The notes: generated by a model not told the origin, from the sequence alone. DNA of 36,944 nucleotides from Salinisphaera sp. G21_0 (GCF_017744115.1 NZ_JAGHQW010000054.1:1-36944); one strand, 5' to 3'; shown: positions 15,579 to 24,658, counted from the first letter of the stretch. Numbers and translations: made by a program.

Positions 15579-17912
15579 TTATAGCGCTGCCTTTTTTATG
15601 GATGTGACGGCCGTCAATACCCTTTCCGGGGTGGCAGGCACATCAATTTGTGGATTAACCTGATAATCCGAAAGGCTGGATACGGCATCCCGAATGGCAC
15701 ACCACACCGACATACCCAGCATAAAGGGTGGCTCCCCTACCGCCTTGGAGTGATAGATGGTGTGTTTCGGGTTTGGCTGCTGGAACAGTTCAACATTAAA
15801 TACCGGTGGCATATCTTCAATGGTCGGGATTTTATAGGTGGCGGGGTTATTACTCAGCAAACGTCCACTGTCGTCCCATACCAGTTCTTCGGTGGTCATC
15901 CAGCCCATGCCCTGGATAAAACCGCCTTCAATCTGACCCCGATCAATCGCCGGGTTCAGTGAGTGGCCCACATCATGAAGAATGTCCACCCGATCCACCT
16001 TGTACTCACCGGTCAGCGTATCCACGGTGACTTCTGACACGGAAGCACCACAGGCAAAGTAGTAAAACGGTCTGCCACTGGCGGTTTCCCGATCGTAGTG
16101 AATTTCCGGCGTGCTGTAGAAACCACTGCTGGATAGGGAAATCCGGTTCAGATATGCCGCCTGGATAAAGTCGGCAAACGGCATTTGACGTTCACCAAGA
16201 CGCACTTCGTCATCATGGAATGACACTTCCTGCCCTGAGACGCCATAGTGCTCAATGGCAAAGTCAACCAGACGATCCCGGATTTTCTGGCAGGCATCCT
16301 GAGCGGCCTTGCCATTCAGGTCGGTACCACTGGATGCCGCAGTGGGTGACGTGTTGGGTACTTTGTCGGTGCGGGTGGACGTCACCTGCACCCGTTCCAG
16401 AGAAACACCGAACTCGTTGGCCACGATCTGGGCGACTTTGATATAAAGACCCTGACCCATTTCGGTACCACCATGGTTGATCTGAATACTGCCATCGGTA
16501 TAGACATGGACAAGAGCACCGGCCTGGTTCAGATGTTTTGCGGTAAAAGAGATACCAAATTTCACCGGTGTCAACGCCAACCCTTTTTTCAGTACCGGGC
16601 TTTGCTGGTTATATGCGCGGATGGCTTCCCGTCGTTGCCAGTAGTCTGAGCTTTCTTCCAGCTGGCCGATCACCTCATGCAGTACGTTATGTTCCACGCG
16701 CTGATGGTAATGGGTGGTATTCCGGTCAGTGATGCCATAGAGGTTTCTCTTGCGAACCTCCAGTGGGTCCAGCCCGGTTGAACGTGCAATGTCGTCCATA
16801 ATCCGTTCAATAACCAGCATCCCCTGGGGTCCGCCAAAGCCTCGGAAAGCGGTATTGGATGCGGTATTGGTTCGACAGCGATGGCCGATCACGGTGGCGT
16901 TATTGAGATAATAAGCGTTATCAGAGTGGAACATGGCCCGGTCGACAATGGCGTCGGTCAGGTCCGGGGAGTGCCCGGCATCACCGGCCAGTTCGATATC
17001 AACACCTGCCAGCAGGCCCTGCTGATCAAAACCCACGGTATAGCGATGGCGGAAAGGGTGTCGTTTACCGGTAGAGAGCATATCCTGCTGTCGATCAATA
17101 CGAAACTTTACCGGTCTGCCGGTTTTTACCGCCAAAAGCGCCGCAATACAGGCCGGGGCTGCGGCCTGGGTCTCCTTGCCACCGAAACCACCGCCCATAC
17201 GGCGCACATCGGCCACCACTTTATTCAGTGGTATGCCAATGACTTCAGCGACCAGCTTTTGCACTTCCGAAGGGTGCTGGCTTGAGGTATATACATGGAG
17301 CTGACCGTCTTCCAGGGGAATCACGCTGGCAATCTGTCCCTCAAGATAGAAATGCTCCTGTCCACCGTTCGACATCTGTCCCGATAGCCGGTGATCCGCA
17401 TTACCAATGGCCTGTCCGGCGTCGCCTTTTTTCATGGTGTGGTCAGGCCGTACAAAGGAGTTTTGCGCCATGGCCTGATCAATACCCAGAATGGCATCCA
17501 GCGGACGATATTCAATCACGGCTTTGCGGGCTGCTAATTTTGCCGCTTTATGGGAGGTGGCTGCCACGGCAAACACCGGTTGGCCGATATAATCCACCCG
17601 GCCATCGGCCAGTAGCATATCGCCCGGAAAGACAGGGCCAATATCTTTGTGGCCCGGAATATCGTCTGCGGTGATGACCGCAATAACACCGGGCGTATTC
17701 CAGACTTCCTCAAAATTGATGCTGACGATGTCTGCATGGGCTTCTGTGGAAAGACCAAACCCGGCATGCAGTTGGTTGGCCATTTCCGGACGATCATCAA
17801 TATAGAGGGCTTTACCCGTCACATGCAGATGAGCACTGTCGTGTTTAGCCGAGCGGTTCCCGCTTTTAGGACTTTGCTGCTGTTCACTGGCCAGATCCGG
17901 TAGTTTACGCAT
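15579..17912 (-). CDS. xdhB: Xanthine dehydrogenase, molybdopterin-binding subunit
   Basis: This 777-residue subunit carries the molybdenum cofactor and oxidises hypoxanthine and xanthine to urate. It shows the family's cofactor loops in order: RMGGGFGGKE, FRGFGGPQG, GGTEMGQGLYIKVAQI, and near the C-terminus KAVGEPPFMLG, whose Glu727 corresponds to the catalytic base. The length is that of bacterial XdhB. Its ATG overlaps the end of xdhA by 8 bp and has AAGG as ribosome-binding site, which suggests coupled translation. No key residue seems to be missing. Confidence 0.95.
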   Translation of the reverse strand: MRKLPDLASEQQQSPKSGNRSAKHDSAHLHVTGKALYIDDRPEMANQLHAGFGLSTEAHADIVSINFEEVWNTPGVIAVITADDIPGHKDIGPVFPGDMLLADGRVDYIGQPVFAVAATSHKAAKLAARKAVIEYRPLDAILGIDQAMAQNSFVRPDHTMKKGDAGQAIGNADHRLSGQMSNGGQEHFYLEGQIASVIPLEDGQLHVYTSSQHPSEVQKLVAEVIGIPLNKVVADVRRMGGGFGGKETQAAAPACIAALLAVKTGRPVKFRIDRQQDMLSTGKRHPFRHRYTVGFDQQGLLAGVDIELAGDAGHSPDLTDAIVDRAMFHSDNAYYLNNATVIGHRCRTNTASNTAFRGFGGPQGMLVIERIMDDIARSTGLDPLEVRKRNLYGITDRNTTHYHQRVEHNVLHEVIGQLEESSDYWQRREAIRAYNQQSPVLKKGLALTPVKFGISFTAKHLNQAGALVHVYTDGSIQINHGGTEMGQGLYIKVAQIVANEFGVSLERVQVTSTRTDKVPNTSPTAASSGTDLNGKAAQDACQKIRDRLVDFAIEHYGVSGQEVSFHDDEVRLGERQMPFADFIQAAYLNRISLSSSGFYSTPEIHYDRETASGRPFYYFACGASVSEVTVDTLTGEYKVDRVDILHDVGHSLNPAIDRGQIEGGFIQGMGWMTTEELVWDDSGRLLSNNPATYKIPTIEDMPPVFNVELFQQPNPKHTIYHSKAVGEPPFMLGMSVWCAIRDAVSSLSDYQVNPQIDVPATPERVLTAVTSIKKAAL

Positions 17913-19380
17913 GACAGATAATCCTTACATTCTGGCCAGACAGTTCCATAAAATAACGCTCCAGCAAATTGCAGGCTGCTACAAGACGATACTCGCTACT
18001 GGCCCGGACATCGGACATGGGGCTGAACTCCTGACACAGAGCGGCCTTGGCCTGACTGAGCGTTTCCTGGTTCAGTGGTGATCCCGTTAATATCTGCTCA
18101 CACAGGTCTGCACGCCTGGGGATGGCCGCCATGCCACCCAATGCCACTCTTGCCCTGGTTATGTGTCCATCGTCGCTGGTTTCCAGATTGATCGCGGCAA
18201 GGACGGTGGAGATGTCATCACCGTAGCGTTTGCTGAGCTTATAGACTTTCAACTGATGAGGGGTTGTGGGAATACGGATTCGGGCAATGTATTCACCGGA
18301 TTTAAGCTCAGTCTTTTTGTAATCCAGGAAAAACCGGTTCAGTGGGATATTGCGGAGGGTGTCTCCGTGACGAAGATCCAGAGAAGCATCCAGCGCCAGT
18401 AACACAGGGGGAGTGTCGCCTATGGGCGAGGCGTTGCCGATGTTACCGCCCAGGGTTCCCTGATTGCGTATCTGCTGGGAGCCCAGCCGGTCCAGCATCT
18501 GCGCAAACTCAGGAAAGTACTTCGTCAATATGGGTTTCAGGCTCCGATAAGTAACAGCCGAACCAATCACCAGCTCATTGTCTTCCTCGTGAATGGTCTG
18601 CAGAGAAGGAATACTCTTTACCAATACCAGTTTGTTTATTTTCTTCAGCTGTTGAGTCACGTCGAGCCCAAGATCGGTACCACCGGCCAGAATTCTGGCG
18701 TCAGGGTTTTCCACCAGATACCGGGCAAACTCATCTTCACTGGCAGGAATAAATGCACCGTAACCGCTGACACTGCCCCGTTGTTCTATGGTTTGTAGTC
18801 TGGATAAAGTTTCTGCCCGGTTTCTGAAGAATTTGTCATCCGGTTGCCCATTGGCCAGGCTCTCAGCGGCATCAACCAGGGGGCGGTAGCCAGTGCATCG
18901 GCACAGGTTGCCACCCAGGGCCTCAAGAACATCCGGTTGGTTTTCCGGAGGTTCATGGTGAAGCGCAAATAACGACATCACAATGCCCGGGGTACAGAAA
19001 CCACATTGCGACCCATGGTGGTCAACCAGTGCCTGTTGTACCGGGTGTAACTCGCTCTTGTTGTTTTGGTTATCTTGTGGGTGGGCCGTGCCTGCCAGAT
19101 CTTCTACGGTCAGTAGCTGCTTACCATGCAGCGAAGGCAGCAGCGCAATACAGGCGTTCATGGTATTATATTTCAGCCGATCGCCCTCTGGCTCACCCAC
19201 CACAACAGTGCATGCGCCACAGTCGCCTGAGCAGCAGCCCTCTTTGGTGCCAGTACGCTGTTCAGTGGCAGGCTTTGCAGAGCTGGTTTCAGCGTTGCCT
19301 CGAAGATAATCAAGAACCGTGGTATCTGAAGCGGTGTCCTCAACTTCGATGAGCCGATCGTTAAGAAGAAAGCGAATCAC
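17905..19380 (-). CDS. xdhA: Xanthine dehydrogenase, iron-sulfur and FAD subunit
   Basis: The 491 residues combine two domains. The N-terminal part binds two [2Fe-2S] clusters: a plant-ferredoxin type (Cys49, Cys54, Cys57, Cys77) and a second one (Cys126, Cys129, Cys160, Cys162). The FAD domain follows, with LAGGTDLGLD (231-240) and GTLGGNIGNASPIGDTPP (308-325). It passes electrons from the XdhB molybdenum site to NAD. The start is a GTG with AAGGA nine bases upstream; the nearby ATG is out of frame. It is the first gene of the operon and diverges from a purine permease gene across a 329-bp control region. Confidence 0.95.
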   Translation of the reverse strand: MIRFLLNDRLIEVEDTASDTTVLDYLRGNAETSSAKPATEQRTGTKEGCCSGDCGACTVVVGEPEGDRLKYNTMNACIALLPSLHGKQLLTVEDLAGTAHPQDNQNNKSELHPVQQALVDHHGSQCGFCTPGIVMSLFALHHEPPENQPDVLEALGGNLCRCTGYRPLVDAAESLANGQPDDKFFRNRAETLSRLQTIEQRGSVSGYGAFIPASEDEFARYLVENPDARILAGGTDLGLDVTQQLKKINKLVLVKSIPSLQTIHEEDNELVIGSAVTYRSLKPILTKYFPEFAQMLDRLGSQQIRNQGTLGGNIGNASPIGDTPPVLLALDASLDLRHGDTLRNIPLNRFFLDYKKTELKSGEYIARIRIPTTPHQLKVYKLSKRYGDDISTVLAAINLETSDDGHITRARVALGGMAAIPRRADLCEQILTGSPLNQETLSQAKAALCQEFSPMSDVRASSEYRLVAACNLLERYFMELSGQNVRIICHA

Positions 19381-19501
19381 GATGGCATGTCCTTTTCTTT
19401 TTATTTTGTCTTTCTATGCCATGACAGGCCTTTTGCAACAGACTCTGAAGCTCTCGTTGGGCGCGCTGTATGGCATTTCCAGCCTGTTAATTTGCATTAA
19501 T

Positions 19502-19516
19502 TTGACTATCTGGTCA
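19502..19516. promoter_or_regulatory. Operator-like palindrome 1 in the xdhA-permease control region
   Basis: TTGACTATCTGGTCA is an imperfect palindrome closely related to the site 47 bp away. Both resemble the RutR operator (TTGACCA-NN-TGGTCAA), bound by a TetR-type regulator of pyrimidine and purine catabolism. Regulation of both divergent genes is inferred. No regulator gene is next to it. Confidence 0.5.
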
Positions 19517-19548
19517 GGAAAATAGCAAGCTAACAACTGTGAATTTTA

Positions 19549-19563
19549 TTGACTATATAGTCA
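19549..19563. promoter_or_regulatory. Operator-like palindrome 2 in the xdhA-permease control region
   Basis: TGACTATATAGTCA is a perfect 14-bp palindrome preceded by T, so TTGACT could also serve as a -35 element for the permease, with CATTGT 17 bp on as a poor -10. Overlap with a promoter would suit a repressor site. The remainder of 19381-19709 contains the 5' untranslated region of the permease gene. Confidence 0.5.
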
Positions 19564-19649
19564 GAAATTTGCATTGTTCCAATCCAGGTTGTTAGTCTTG
19601 CCAGGCTGGATAAAGATTTTCACGACAGAATACAGGTACCTGAATCTGG

Positions 19650-19708
19650 GAGGCTCTGCTTCCGTATGACCGGGATCTTAAAATTTTCAACAACAGGATT
19701 AGAGCCTC
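19650..19708 (+). promoter_or_regulatory. Candidate leader stem covering the permease ribosome-binding site
   Basis: GAGGCTCT (19650-19657) is exactly complementary to AGAGCCTC (19701-19708), which lies directly before the permease ATG at 19710. Pairing would hide the translation start in the mRNA. It does not match the known purine riboswitch pattern as far as can be seen, and an 8-bp match could be chance. Confidence 0.3.
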
Positions 19709-19709
19709 T

Positions 19710-21056
19710 ATGAATGGAGCGGATACAAGACCACTGCCTTTGGCAGATGAGAAACCTACTTTTCTCGAGCGGTTATTCAAGCTTAAGGAGCATAACACAA
19801 CGGTAAAAACTGAGCTGGTGGCCGGTTTCACCACCTTTGTCACCATGTGTTACGTGGTGTTTGTGATACCGGGTATGCTTGCCGATGCCGGTATGGATAA
19901 AGGCGCTTTGTTTGCGGCTACCTGTATTGTCGCCGGTTTGAGCTCCATCGCTATTGGCCTGTATGCCAACTGGCCCGTAGGCCTGGCACCCGGTATGGGC
20001 CTGAATGCGTTCTTTGCCTATGCCGTTGTGCTGGGTATGGGCTACTCATGGGAACAGGCGATGGGTGCCGTTTTCTGGGGGGGGATCGGTTTTATGCTGC
20101 TGAGCCTGTTTAAAATCCGTGAGTGGATAATTAACAGCATTCCGAAAGGTCTGCGAGTGGGTATTACCGCCGGTATTGGCCTTTTCCTCGCGCTGATTGG
20201 TCTGAAAAATGCCGGTATTGTGGTGGCCAGCCCGGGCACTATTATCACGCTGGGGGATATTACCCAGTTCAGCCCGGTGATGGCCTGTTTGAGTCTGCTG
20301 TTGATTCTTGGGCTGGCTTACCGTGGCTTTAAAGGCGCTGTGCTGACCGCCATTGTCGTTGTGTCGGGCATAGGCCTTCTGGCCGGGGATATCGCCTTTC
20401 AGGGAATATACTCCGCTCCACCGAGCCTTGAACCTGTGGTGGGCAAACTGGATATCATGGGTGCCCTGAAACCGGAGATGCTGGGCGTTATCGTTGCTTT
20501 CATGTTTGTGAATTTGTTTGATACCACCGGAACGTTGATTGCCGTTGGCGATAAAGCTGGCCTGGCTGACGAGAATGGTAAGATGCACAACATGAACCGG
20601 GCGATGGTTACCGATGGCACCGCTTCCTGGGCAGGTGCTCTGATGGGAACACCGACGGTGACATCCTATGTAGAAAGTGCTTCAGGTGTCGCAGCAGGTG
20701 GACGAACAGGCCTGGTAGCCGTCACTGTGGGTGTTTTGTTCCTGCTCTGCATGTTCCTTTCGCCACTGGCGGCCATGGTTCCCGCCTATGCGACAGCTGG
20801 TGCCCTGATTTATGTTGCCGTGCTGATGGCCGGGAGCCTTGCGAACATTGACTGGAATGATCTGACGGAAGCGGGTCCGGTGTTGATTACTGCCATTATG
20901 ATGCCGCTGAGCTTTTCCATCGCTAACGGTATTGCTCTCGGGTTTATCGCTTACCCACTGGTAAAACTGTTGGCGGGCAGGGCTAATGAAGTCAGTATCA
21001 GTATGTGGATTCTGGCCACATTATTTGTTCTGAAGTTTATTTTTTTCGGGATTTGA
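19710..21056 (+). CDS. NCS2/AzgA-family purine (adenine, guanine or hypoxanthine) permease
   Basis: A 448-residue inner-membrane transporter with many hydrophobic segments and the AzgA-type signatures: ELVAGFTTFVTMCYVVFVIP, the substrate-site region APGMGLNAFFAY, and FVNLFDTTGTLIAVGDKAG. This branch takes up purine bases by proton symport; E. coli members are AdeP, AdeQ, GhxP and GhxQ, and the exact substrate cannot be told by eye. Divergence from xdhABC suggests it imports hypoxanthine or guanine for oxidation to urate. Two palindromes and a possible leader stem lie upstream. Confidence 0.92.
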   Translation: MNGADTRPLPLADEKPTFLERLFKLKEHNTTVKTELVAGFTTFVTMCYVVFVIPGMLADAGMDKGALFAATCIVAGLSSIAIGLYANWPVGLAPGMGLNAFFAYAVVLGMGYSWEQAMGAVFWGGIGFMLLSLFKIREWIINSIPKGLRVGITAGIGLFLALIGLKNAGIVVASPGTIITLGDITQFSPVMACLSLLLILGLAYRGFKGAVLTAIVVVSGIGLLAGDIAFQGIYSAPPSLEPVVGKLDIMGALKPEMLGVIVAFMFVNLFDTTGTLIAVGDKAGLADENGKMHNMNRAMVTDGTASWAGALMGTPTVTSYVESASGVAAGGRTGLVAVTVGVLFLLCMFLSPLAAMVPAYATAGALIYVAVLMAGSLANIDWNDLTEAGPVLITAIMMPLSFSIANGIALGFIAYPLVKLLAGRANEVSISMWILATLFVLKFIFFGI

Positions 21057-21073
21057 TTGATCTCGTCTGGTGT

Positions 21074-21114
21074 CCGGCCATTTGAAGTCAGTAAATATGG
21101 CTGCAAATGGTCGG
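21074..21114 (+). terminator. Hairpin downstream of the permease gene
   Basis: CCGGCCATTTG (21074-21084) pairs with CAAATGGTCGG (21104-21114) over 11 bp with one mismatch, around a 19-base loop. A short GTGTTT follows. The position suggests transcript termination or end protection, though the T run is poor. Confidence 0.45.
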
Positions 21115-21249
21115 GTGTTTACGTGTTGTAATCTCTGTTCATAGTAATAAGTCGCCGTATTTTTGGATGTCTACTGACTATGGCTTTGGCTCCAGTTTCC
21201 TTAATATCCGCTTGAATTATTTTACCAGTAAGAGTTGATAAAGATTACT

Positions 21250-21633
21250 ATGAAAAAGCTTTTGACCCTGGCATTGATGAGCGTGCTGAGCTTTGGTGTT
21301 ATGGCGGATGACTGGAAAAAACTCGGCGAGCGTCGTGTGTCTTTCCAGAGCGAGCAGGATGTCATTCATGTAAGTGGTTTTAAGGGTAAGTACGATACCA
21401 TTGCATTTAAAGTGAGCAGAGCGCCAATTTTCATGAAGAAGATCCGGGTGGTTTTTGGTAATGGCGAGTCTCAGAATATCCACATCAACAGGCGTCTGCA
21501 TCAGGGCAAGCGTTCACTGCCATACCGTCTGCTGGATGAAGACCGCGTTATCAACAAGATTGAGATGGACTACAGAACTGCTGTCGGTGGTCACAAATAT
21601 GCCGAAGTGAGCGTATACGGCAAGCGCAGCTGA
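21250..21633 (+). CDS. Small secreted protein, DUF2541-like
   Basis: Starting from the ATG at 21250 rather than an upstream TTG in frame, this is a 127-residue protein with a typical signal peptide (MKKLLTLALMSVLSFGVMA) and a mature part of about 108 residues. The mature part has the beta-rich pattern W-KLGE, DVIHVSGFKGKYDTIAFKV, VVFGNGES and YAEVSVYGK, which recalls the DUF2541 group. That assignment is from memory of the family pattern and is tentative. The protein should be periplasmic. The gene appears monocistronic and is followed by a clear hairpin. Confidence 0.7.
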   Translation: MKKLLTLALMSVLSFGVMADDWKKLGERRVSFQSEQDVIHVSGFKGKYDTIAFKVSRAPIFMKKIRVVFGNGESQNIHINRRLHQGKRSLPYRLLDEDRVINKIEMDYRTAVGGHKYAEVSVYGKRS

Positions 21634-21654
21634 TTCCTGGCAACGCATTTTCTG

Positions 21655-21680
21655 AAGGCAGTGTATCCCGCTGCCTTTCA
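21655..21680 (+). terminator. Rho-independent-like terminator after the small secreted protein
   Basis: AAGGCAG (21655-21661) and CTGCCTT (21671-21677) form a 7-bp stem followed by a pyrimidine-rich, T-rich stretch. Confidence 0.55.
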
Positions 21681-21869
21681 CTTTCTGCCCATTTCTTCCT
21701 CTTCTTCTAGCAGAACTAGCAGAACTGCAATTTCTGTCTATCTTTTCTTTACTGCTTCTATTCATAGACAACCTTGATCAGGGAATATCGTTTTAATACC
21801 AATTCCATAACCGGGTCAATACTGTTAAGAGTGGCGGCGTTCCTATAAGTCAGAGAGTGATGCCAGCAA

Positions 21870-22814
21870 ATGCTACGAACGGCAGTGATTGGAGCGGGTT
21901 ATCTCGGTAAATTTCATGCTCAGAAGTATGCCCGGCTGGCATCCAGCCACCTTGTGGGTGTTGCCGATATCAATGAGACCTGTGGCCAGCAGGTTGCCAG
22001 CAACTGTAACACCCATTATTTCAGTGATTACCGGGATCTGATCGGGCAGGTTGATGCCGTCAGTGTTGTTGTTCCTACCTCTATGCATCACGCCATAGCC
22101 AGTGACTTTTTGAAAGCGGGTGTGCATGTGCTGGTGGAAAAGCCCATGGCCAGTAATGTATCCCAGGCTGAAGAGATGATTAAGCTGGCCAGGGAGCAAC
22201 AGCTTGTCCTCCAGGTTGGCTTTCTGGAGCGCTACAACGCGGCACTGGGGTGCGTTGCCGACAAGGTTAACCAGCCCCGGTTTATTGAGTCTCACCGACT
22301 GGCCAGCTTTAAACCACGATCCATGGACATCAATGTGATTATGGATCTGATGATTCATGACCTGGATATTATTCTGAATATCGTTGATTCCCCGATACTG
22401 GATATTGCGGCCAATGGCAGTGCGGTTTTGTCTGACACCATTGATATTGCCCAGGCCCGTTTGTCATTTGCCAATGGCTGTGTTGCCAATGTGACCGCCA
22501 GCCGAATCAGTCAGAAAAGCAAAAGGAAAATGCGGATTTTCCAGAAATGCTCTTGTATCTGCGTTGATTTTCAAGCGCTGAAAGTCAGCCATTTCTTTAA
22601 AGGTGAAGGGGAGTTGCATCCGGGTGTTCCAGCCATTGAATGTCAGGAGCAGAGTTATCAGGGCAGTGATGCGCTCAGGCTGGAGATTGAAGACTTTCTT
22701 CTGAGTGTTATTGCCGCAAGCCCCCCAAAGGTCAGTGGTGAAGATGGTCGAGATGCGTTACATGCCGCGAACAGAATTTCGGAGATTATTCATAAGACAG
22801 GTGTAAGCCTCTGA
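21870..22814 (+). CDS. gnnA: Gfo/Idh/MocA oxidoreductase, probable UDP-GlcNAc 3-dehydrogenase (GnnA-like)
   Basis: The 314 residues begin with a Rossmann nucleotide-binding motif (VIGAGYLGKFHAQKYA) and contain the family's catalytic-site motif EKPMA, followed by MDLMIHDLDI with the conserved His/Asp. The gene directly precedes a sugar aminotransferase gene on the same strand. In Acidithiobacillus and Leptospira the pair GnnA-GnnB oxidises and then aminates C3 of UDP-GlcNAc to give UDP-GlcNAc3N for lipid A with amide-linked acyl chains. That fits best here. The alternative is the WlbA/WbpB-type step of an O-antigen uronic acid pathway. No lpx or O-antigen gene is in view to decide. Confidence 0.7.
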   Translation: MLRTAVIGAGYLGKFHAQKYARLASSHLVGVADINETCGQQVASNCNTHYFSDYRDLIGQVDAVSVVVPTSMHHAIASDFLKAGVHVLVEKPMASNVSQAEEMIKLAREQQLVLQVGFLERYNAALGCVADKVNQPRFIESHRLASFKPRSMDINVIMDLMIHDLDIILNIVDSPILDIAANGSAVLSDTIDIAQARLSFANGCVANVTASRISQKSKRKMRIFQKCSCICVDFQALKVSHFFKGEGELHPGVPAIECQEQSYQGSDALRLEIEDFLLSVIAASPPKVSGEDGRDALHAANRISEIIHKTGVSL

Positions 22815-22898
22815 CAGCGAATGTTGAGCGGCTGGCAAAGGATAAAATAGCCATTAGCGAATAATCGGTACCGTTTTATTGAGTGTAAAAGGGGCACC

Positions 22899-24011
22899 AT
22901 GAATCAAAAAAAAATGAATACTATCCCAATGGTGGATGTGCAGGCATGGCACCGCCCAATTCAGGCGCAGTTAGAACAAAAAGCACTGGAAGTATTGCGC
23001 AGTGGTCGTTTTATCATGGGGAAAGAAGTGGAGCTTTTTGAACAGGAGGTCGCTCATTACCTTGGAGCCAGGTACGCCATCAGTTGTGCAAATGGTACCG
23101 ATGCACTTGTTCTTGCCCTCCATGCCGCCGGTATAGGGCCGGGAGATGAGGTATTAACCACGGGTTTTACCTTTTTTTCCACAGCTGAGGCCATTATCCA
23201 GGTGGGGGCAACGCCCGTTCTGGTTGATATAGACTCAGAGACATTCAATATTGACCCCCTTGAGCTGGAGCGAAGTATCACTTCCCGTTGCAGGGCGGTG
23301 CTGGTTGTCCATCTTTTTGGTTTACCTGCAGCGCTTCGGGAGATTCAGGCCGTCTGTGATCGTCATGGTTTAATCCTGCTGGAAGACTGTGCACAATCCT
23401 TTGGCGCTGGTTATCAATCACGAAAAACCGGCAATTTCGGTTTGCTCGGTACTTTCAGTTTTTTCCCCAGTAAAAACCTGGGTGGATTTGGTGATGGTGG
23501 TCTGGTCATTACCAGCGAATTAAAAGTCGCCGAAACGGTACGGATGCTACGAAATCACGGCAGTGCATACCAGTACCACCATGAGTGCCCGGGCTACAAC
23601 AGTCGTCTGGATGAAATTCAGGCGGCCCTGTTAAGAGTCAAACTGGAGCATATAGAGGTGTTTAATGCTCAGCGACAACAGGTGGCACAATGGTATAGAG
23701 AATTCCTGAACGATAGTGAGGTACTCTTTCCTCATGGGCATCAGGAACATATTTATCATCAGTTTACGGTTGTTTTGCCCTCTGGCCGGGATATGGTCAG
23801 GAAGCGCCTTGCCGGTGAGGGCATTGCCAGTGCTATTTATTACCCGTTGCCTCTAAATAAGCAAAGGGCATTGGCGGGGAAAGACGGTGAACATGAATTA
23901 CCCGTATGTGAGCAGTTATCCGAACACTGTCTTTCACTGCCAATATATCCTGGTATGACCAGAAGCCAGACCAAGACCGTTGCCAGCACATTGATTAAAG
24001 TGATGCATTAA
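22899..24011 (+). CDS. gnnB: DegT/DnrJ/EryC1 sugar aminotransferase, probable GnnB-like
   Basis: A 370-residue PLP-dependent enzyme. The PLP lysine is Lys192 in FFPSKNLGGFGDGG; other family motifs are ANGTDALVLAL, the aspartate-containing LEDCAQSFGA and the NSRLDEIQAA stretch. It would transfer an amino group from glutamate to the 3-keto sugar made by the preceding dehydrogenase. The ATG has AAGGGG five bases upstream. The 84-bp gap to the previous gene has no obvious terminator, so the two are probably an operon. Confidence 0.75.
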   Translation: MNQKKMNTIPMVDVQAWHRPIQAQLEQKALEVLRSGRFIMGKEVELFEQEVAHYLGARYAISCANGTDALVLALHAAGIGPGDEVLTTGFTFFSTAEAIIQVGATPVLVDIDSETFNIDPLELERSITSRCRAVLVVHLFGLPAALREIQAVCDRHGLILLEDCAQSFGAGYQSRKTGNFGLLGTFSFFPSKNLGGFGDGGLVITSELKVAETVRMLRNHGSAYQYHHECPGYNSRLDEIQAALLRVKLEHIEVFNAQRQQVAQWYREFLNDSEVLFPHGHQEHIYHQFTVVLPSGRDMVRKRLAGEGIASAIYYPLPLNKQRALAGKDGEHELPVCEQLSEHCLSLPIYPGMTRSQTKTVASTLIKVMH

Positions 24012-24082
24012 TTATTTAAGCATCTCAGTTATGGCAAGAGAGCCTTTTCGTCAAGTCAAAGCAGACCCTAAGAAATTACCCC

Positions 24083-24658
24083 CTACTGATCCACCTCCCA
24101 CGATACCAGAGGCGGCTCGAAAACTTGGAATGGGTCATTAAAAGAAGAACTCTCCAATCCTGGCTGAGACTGAACGGGAGCTTTGCATATGAGACAAGCG
24201 TCCGAATACGATAGGGGATCTATGCAGATGAACCCATCTCCCGGGTACGGTGGAGGAACTATGCTGTTGGGATCAAGGTATGGTGGAGATGATACCGATG
24301 GTTGCTCCGAGCTCTGTTGCTTGTCACCAGTGTGGGAGACTGGTTCAGTACAGATGACGATCTGTCGATCCGGAAGTTTCTTGATGCAAGCGCAGTGACT
24401 AGAGATGGCAAGAAAGGTGGCTGCAGGACAGGCAAGACTGGCAAAACCAATAGGTAGGCCGATGAAGGCATAAGCGATTTGGCAATTGGATATTAATGCA
24501 CCCCCCATGTAACCGGCGAAGGCACCGATAGCACCATAGCCACTCGAAATTTTAGCAGTTTCTTTAAGAGCGTGAAAATCACAGCCATAACCGGCCGACC
24601 GATGTTCCACTTGTTGTGGCTGTTTGATCACCGGTGGAGTACGATGAGAGACATTCAT
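24083..24658 (-). CDS. Hypothetical membrane protein with Pro-rich tail and PPPY motif
   Basis: No family was recognised. The 191 residues have a short polar N-terminus, two adjoining Gly/Ala-rich hydrophobic segments (about residues 39-90: YGAIGAFAGYMGGALI and AFIGLPIGFASLACPAATFL), and a Pro/Ser-rich tail containing SSPPYLDPNSIVPPPYPGDG. PPPY fits the PPxY consensus bound by eukaryotic WW domains. Cysteines are frequent (about nine). No ordinary cleavable signal peptide is seen. A GAGG lies about ten bases before the ATG. A membrane-inserted or host-directed protein is possible, but the function is unknown. Confidence 0.55.
   Translation of the reverse strand: MNVSHRTPPVIKQPQQVEHRSAGYGCDFHALKETAKISSGYGAIGAFAGYMGGALISNCQIAYAFIGLPIGFASLACPAATFLAISSHCACIKKLPDRQIVICTEPVSHTGDKQQSSEQPSVSSPPYLDPNSIVPPPYPGDGFICIDPLSYSDACLICKAPVQSQPGLESSSFNDPFQVFEPPLVSWEVDQ

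Noticed and set aside
19564-19709. Classical purine riboswitch before the permease
   Set aside because: The conserved three-helix core with its invariant junction bases could not be found; only a simple stem is visible.
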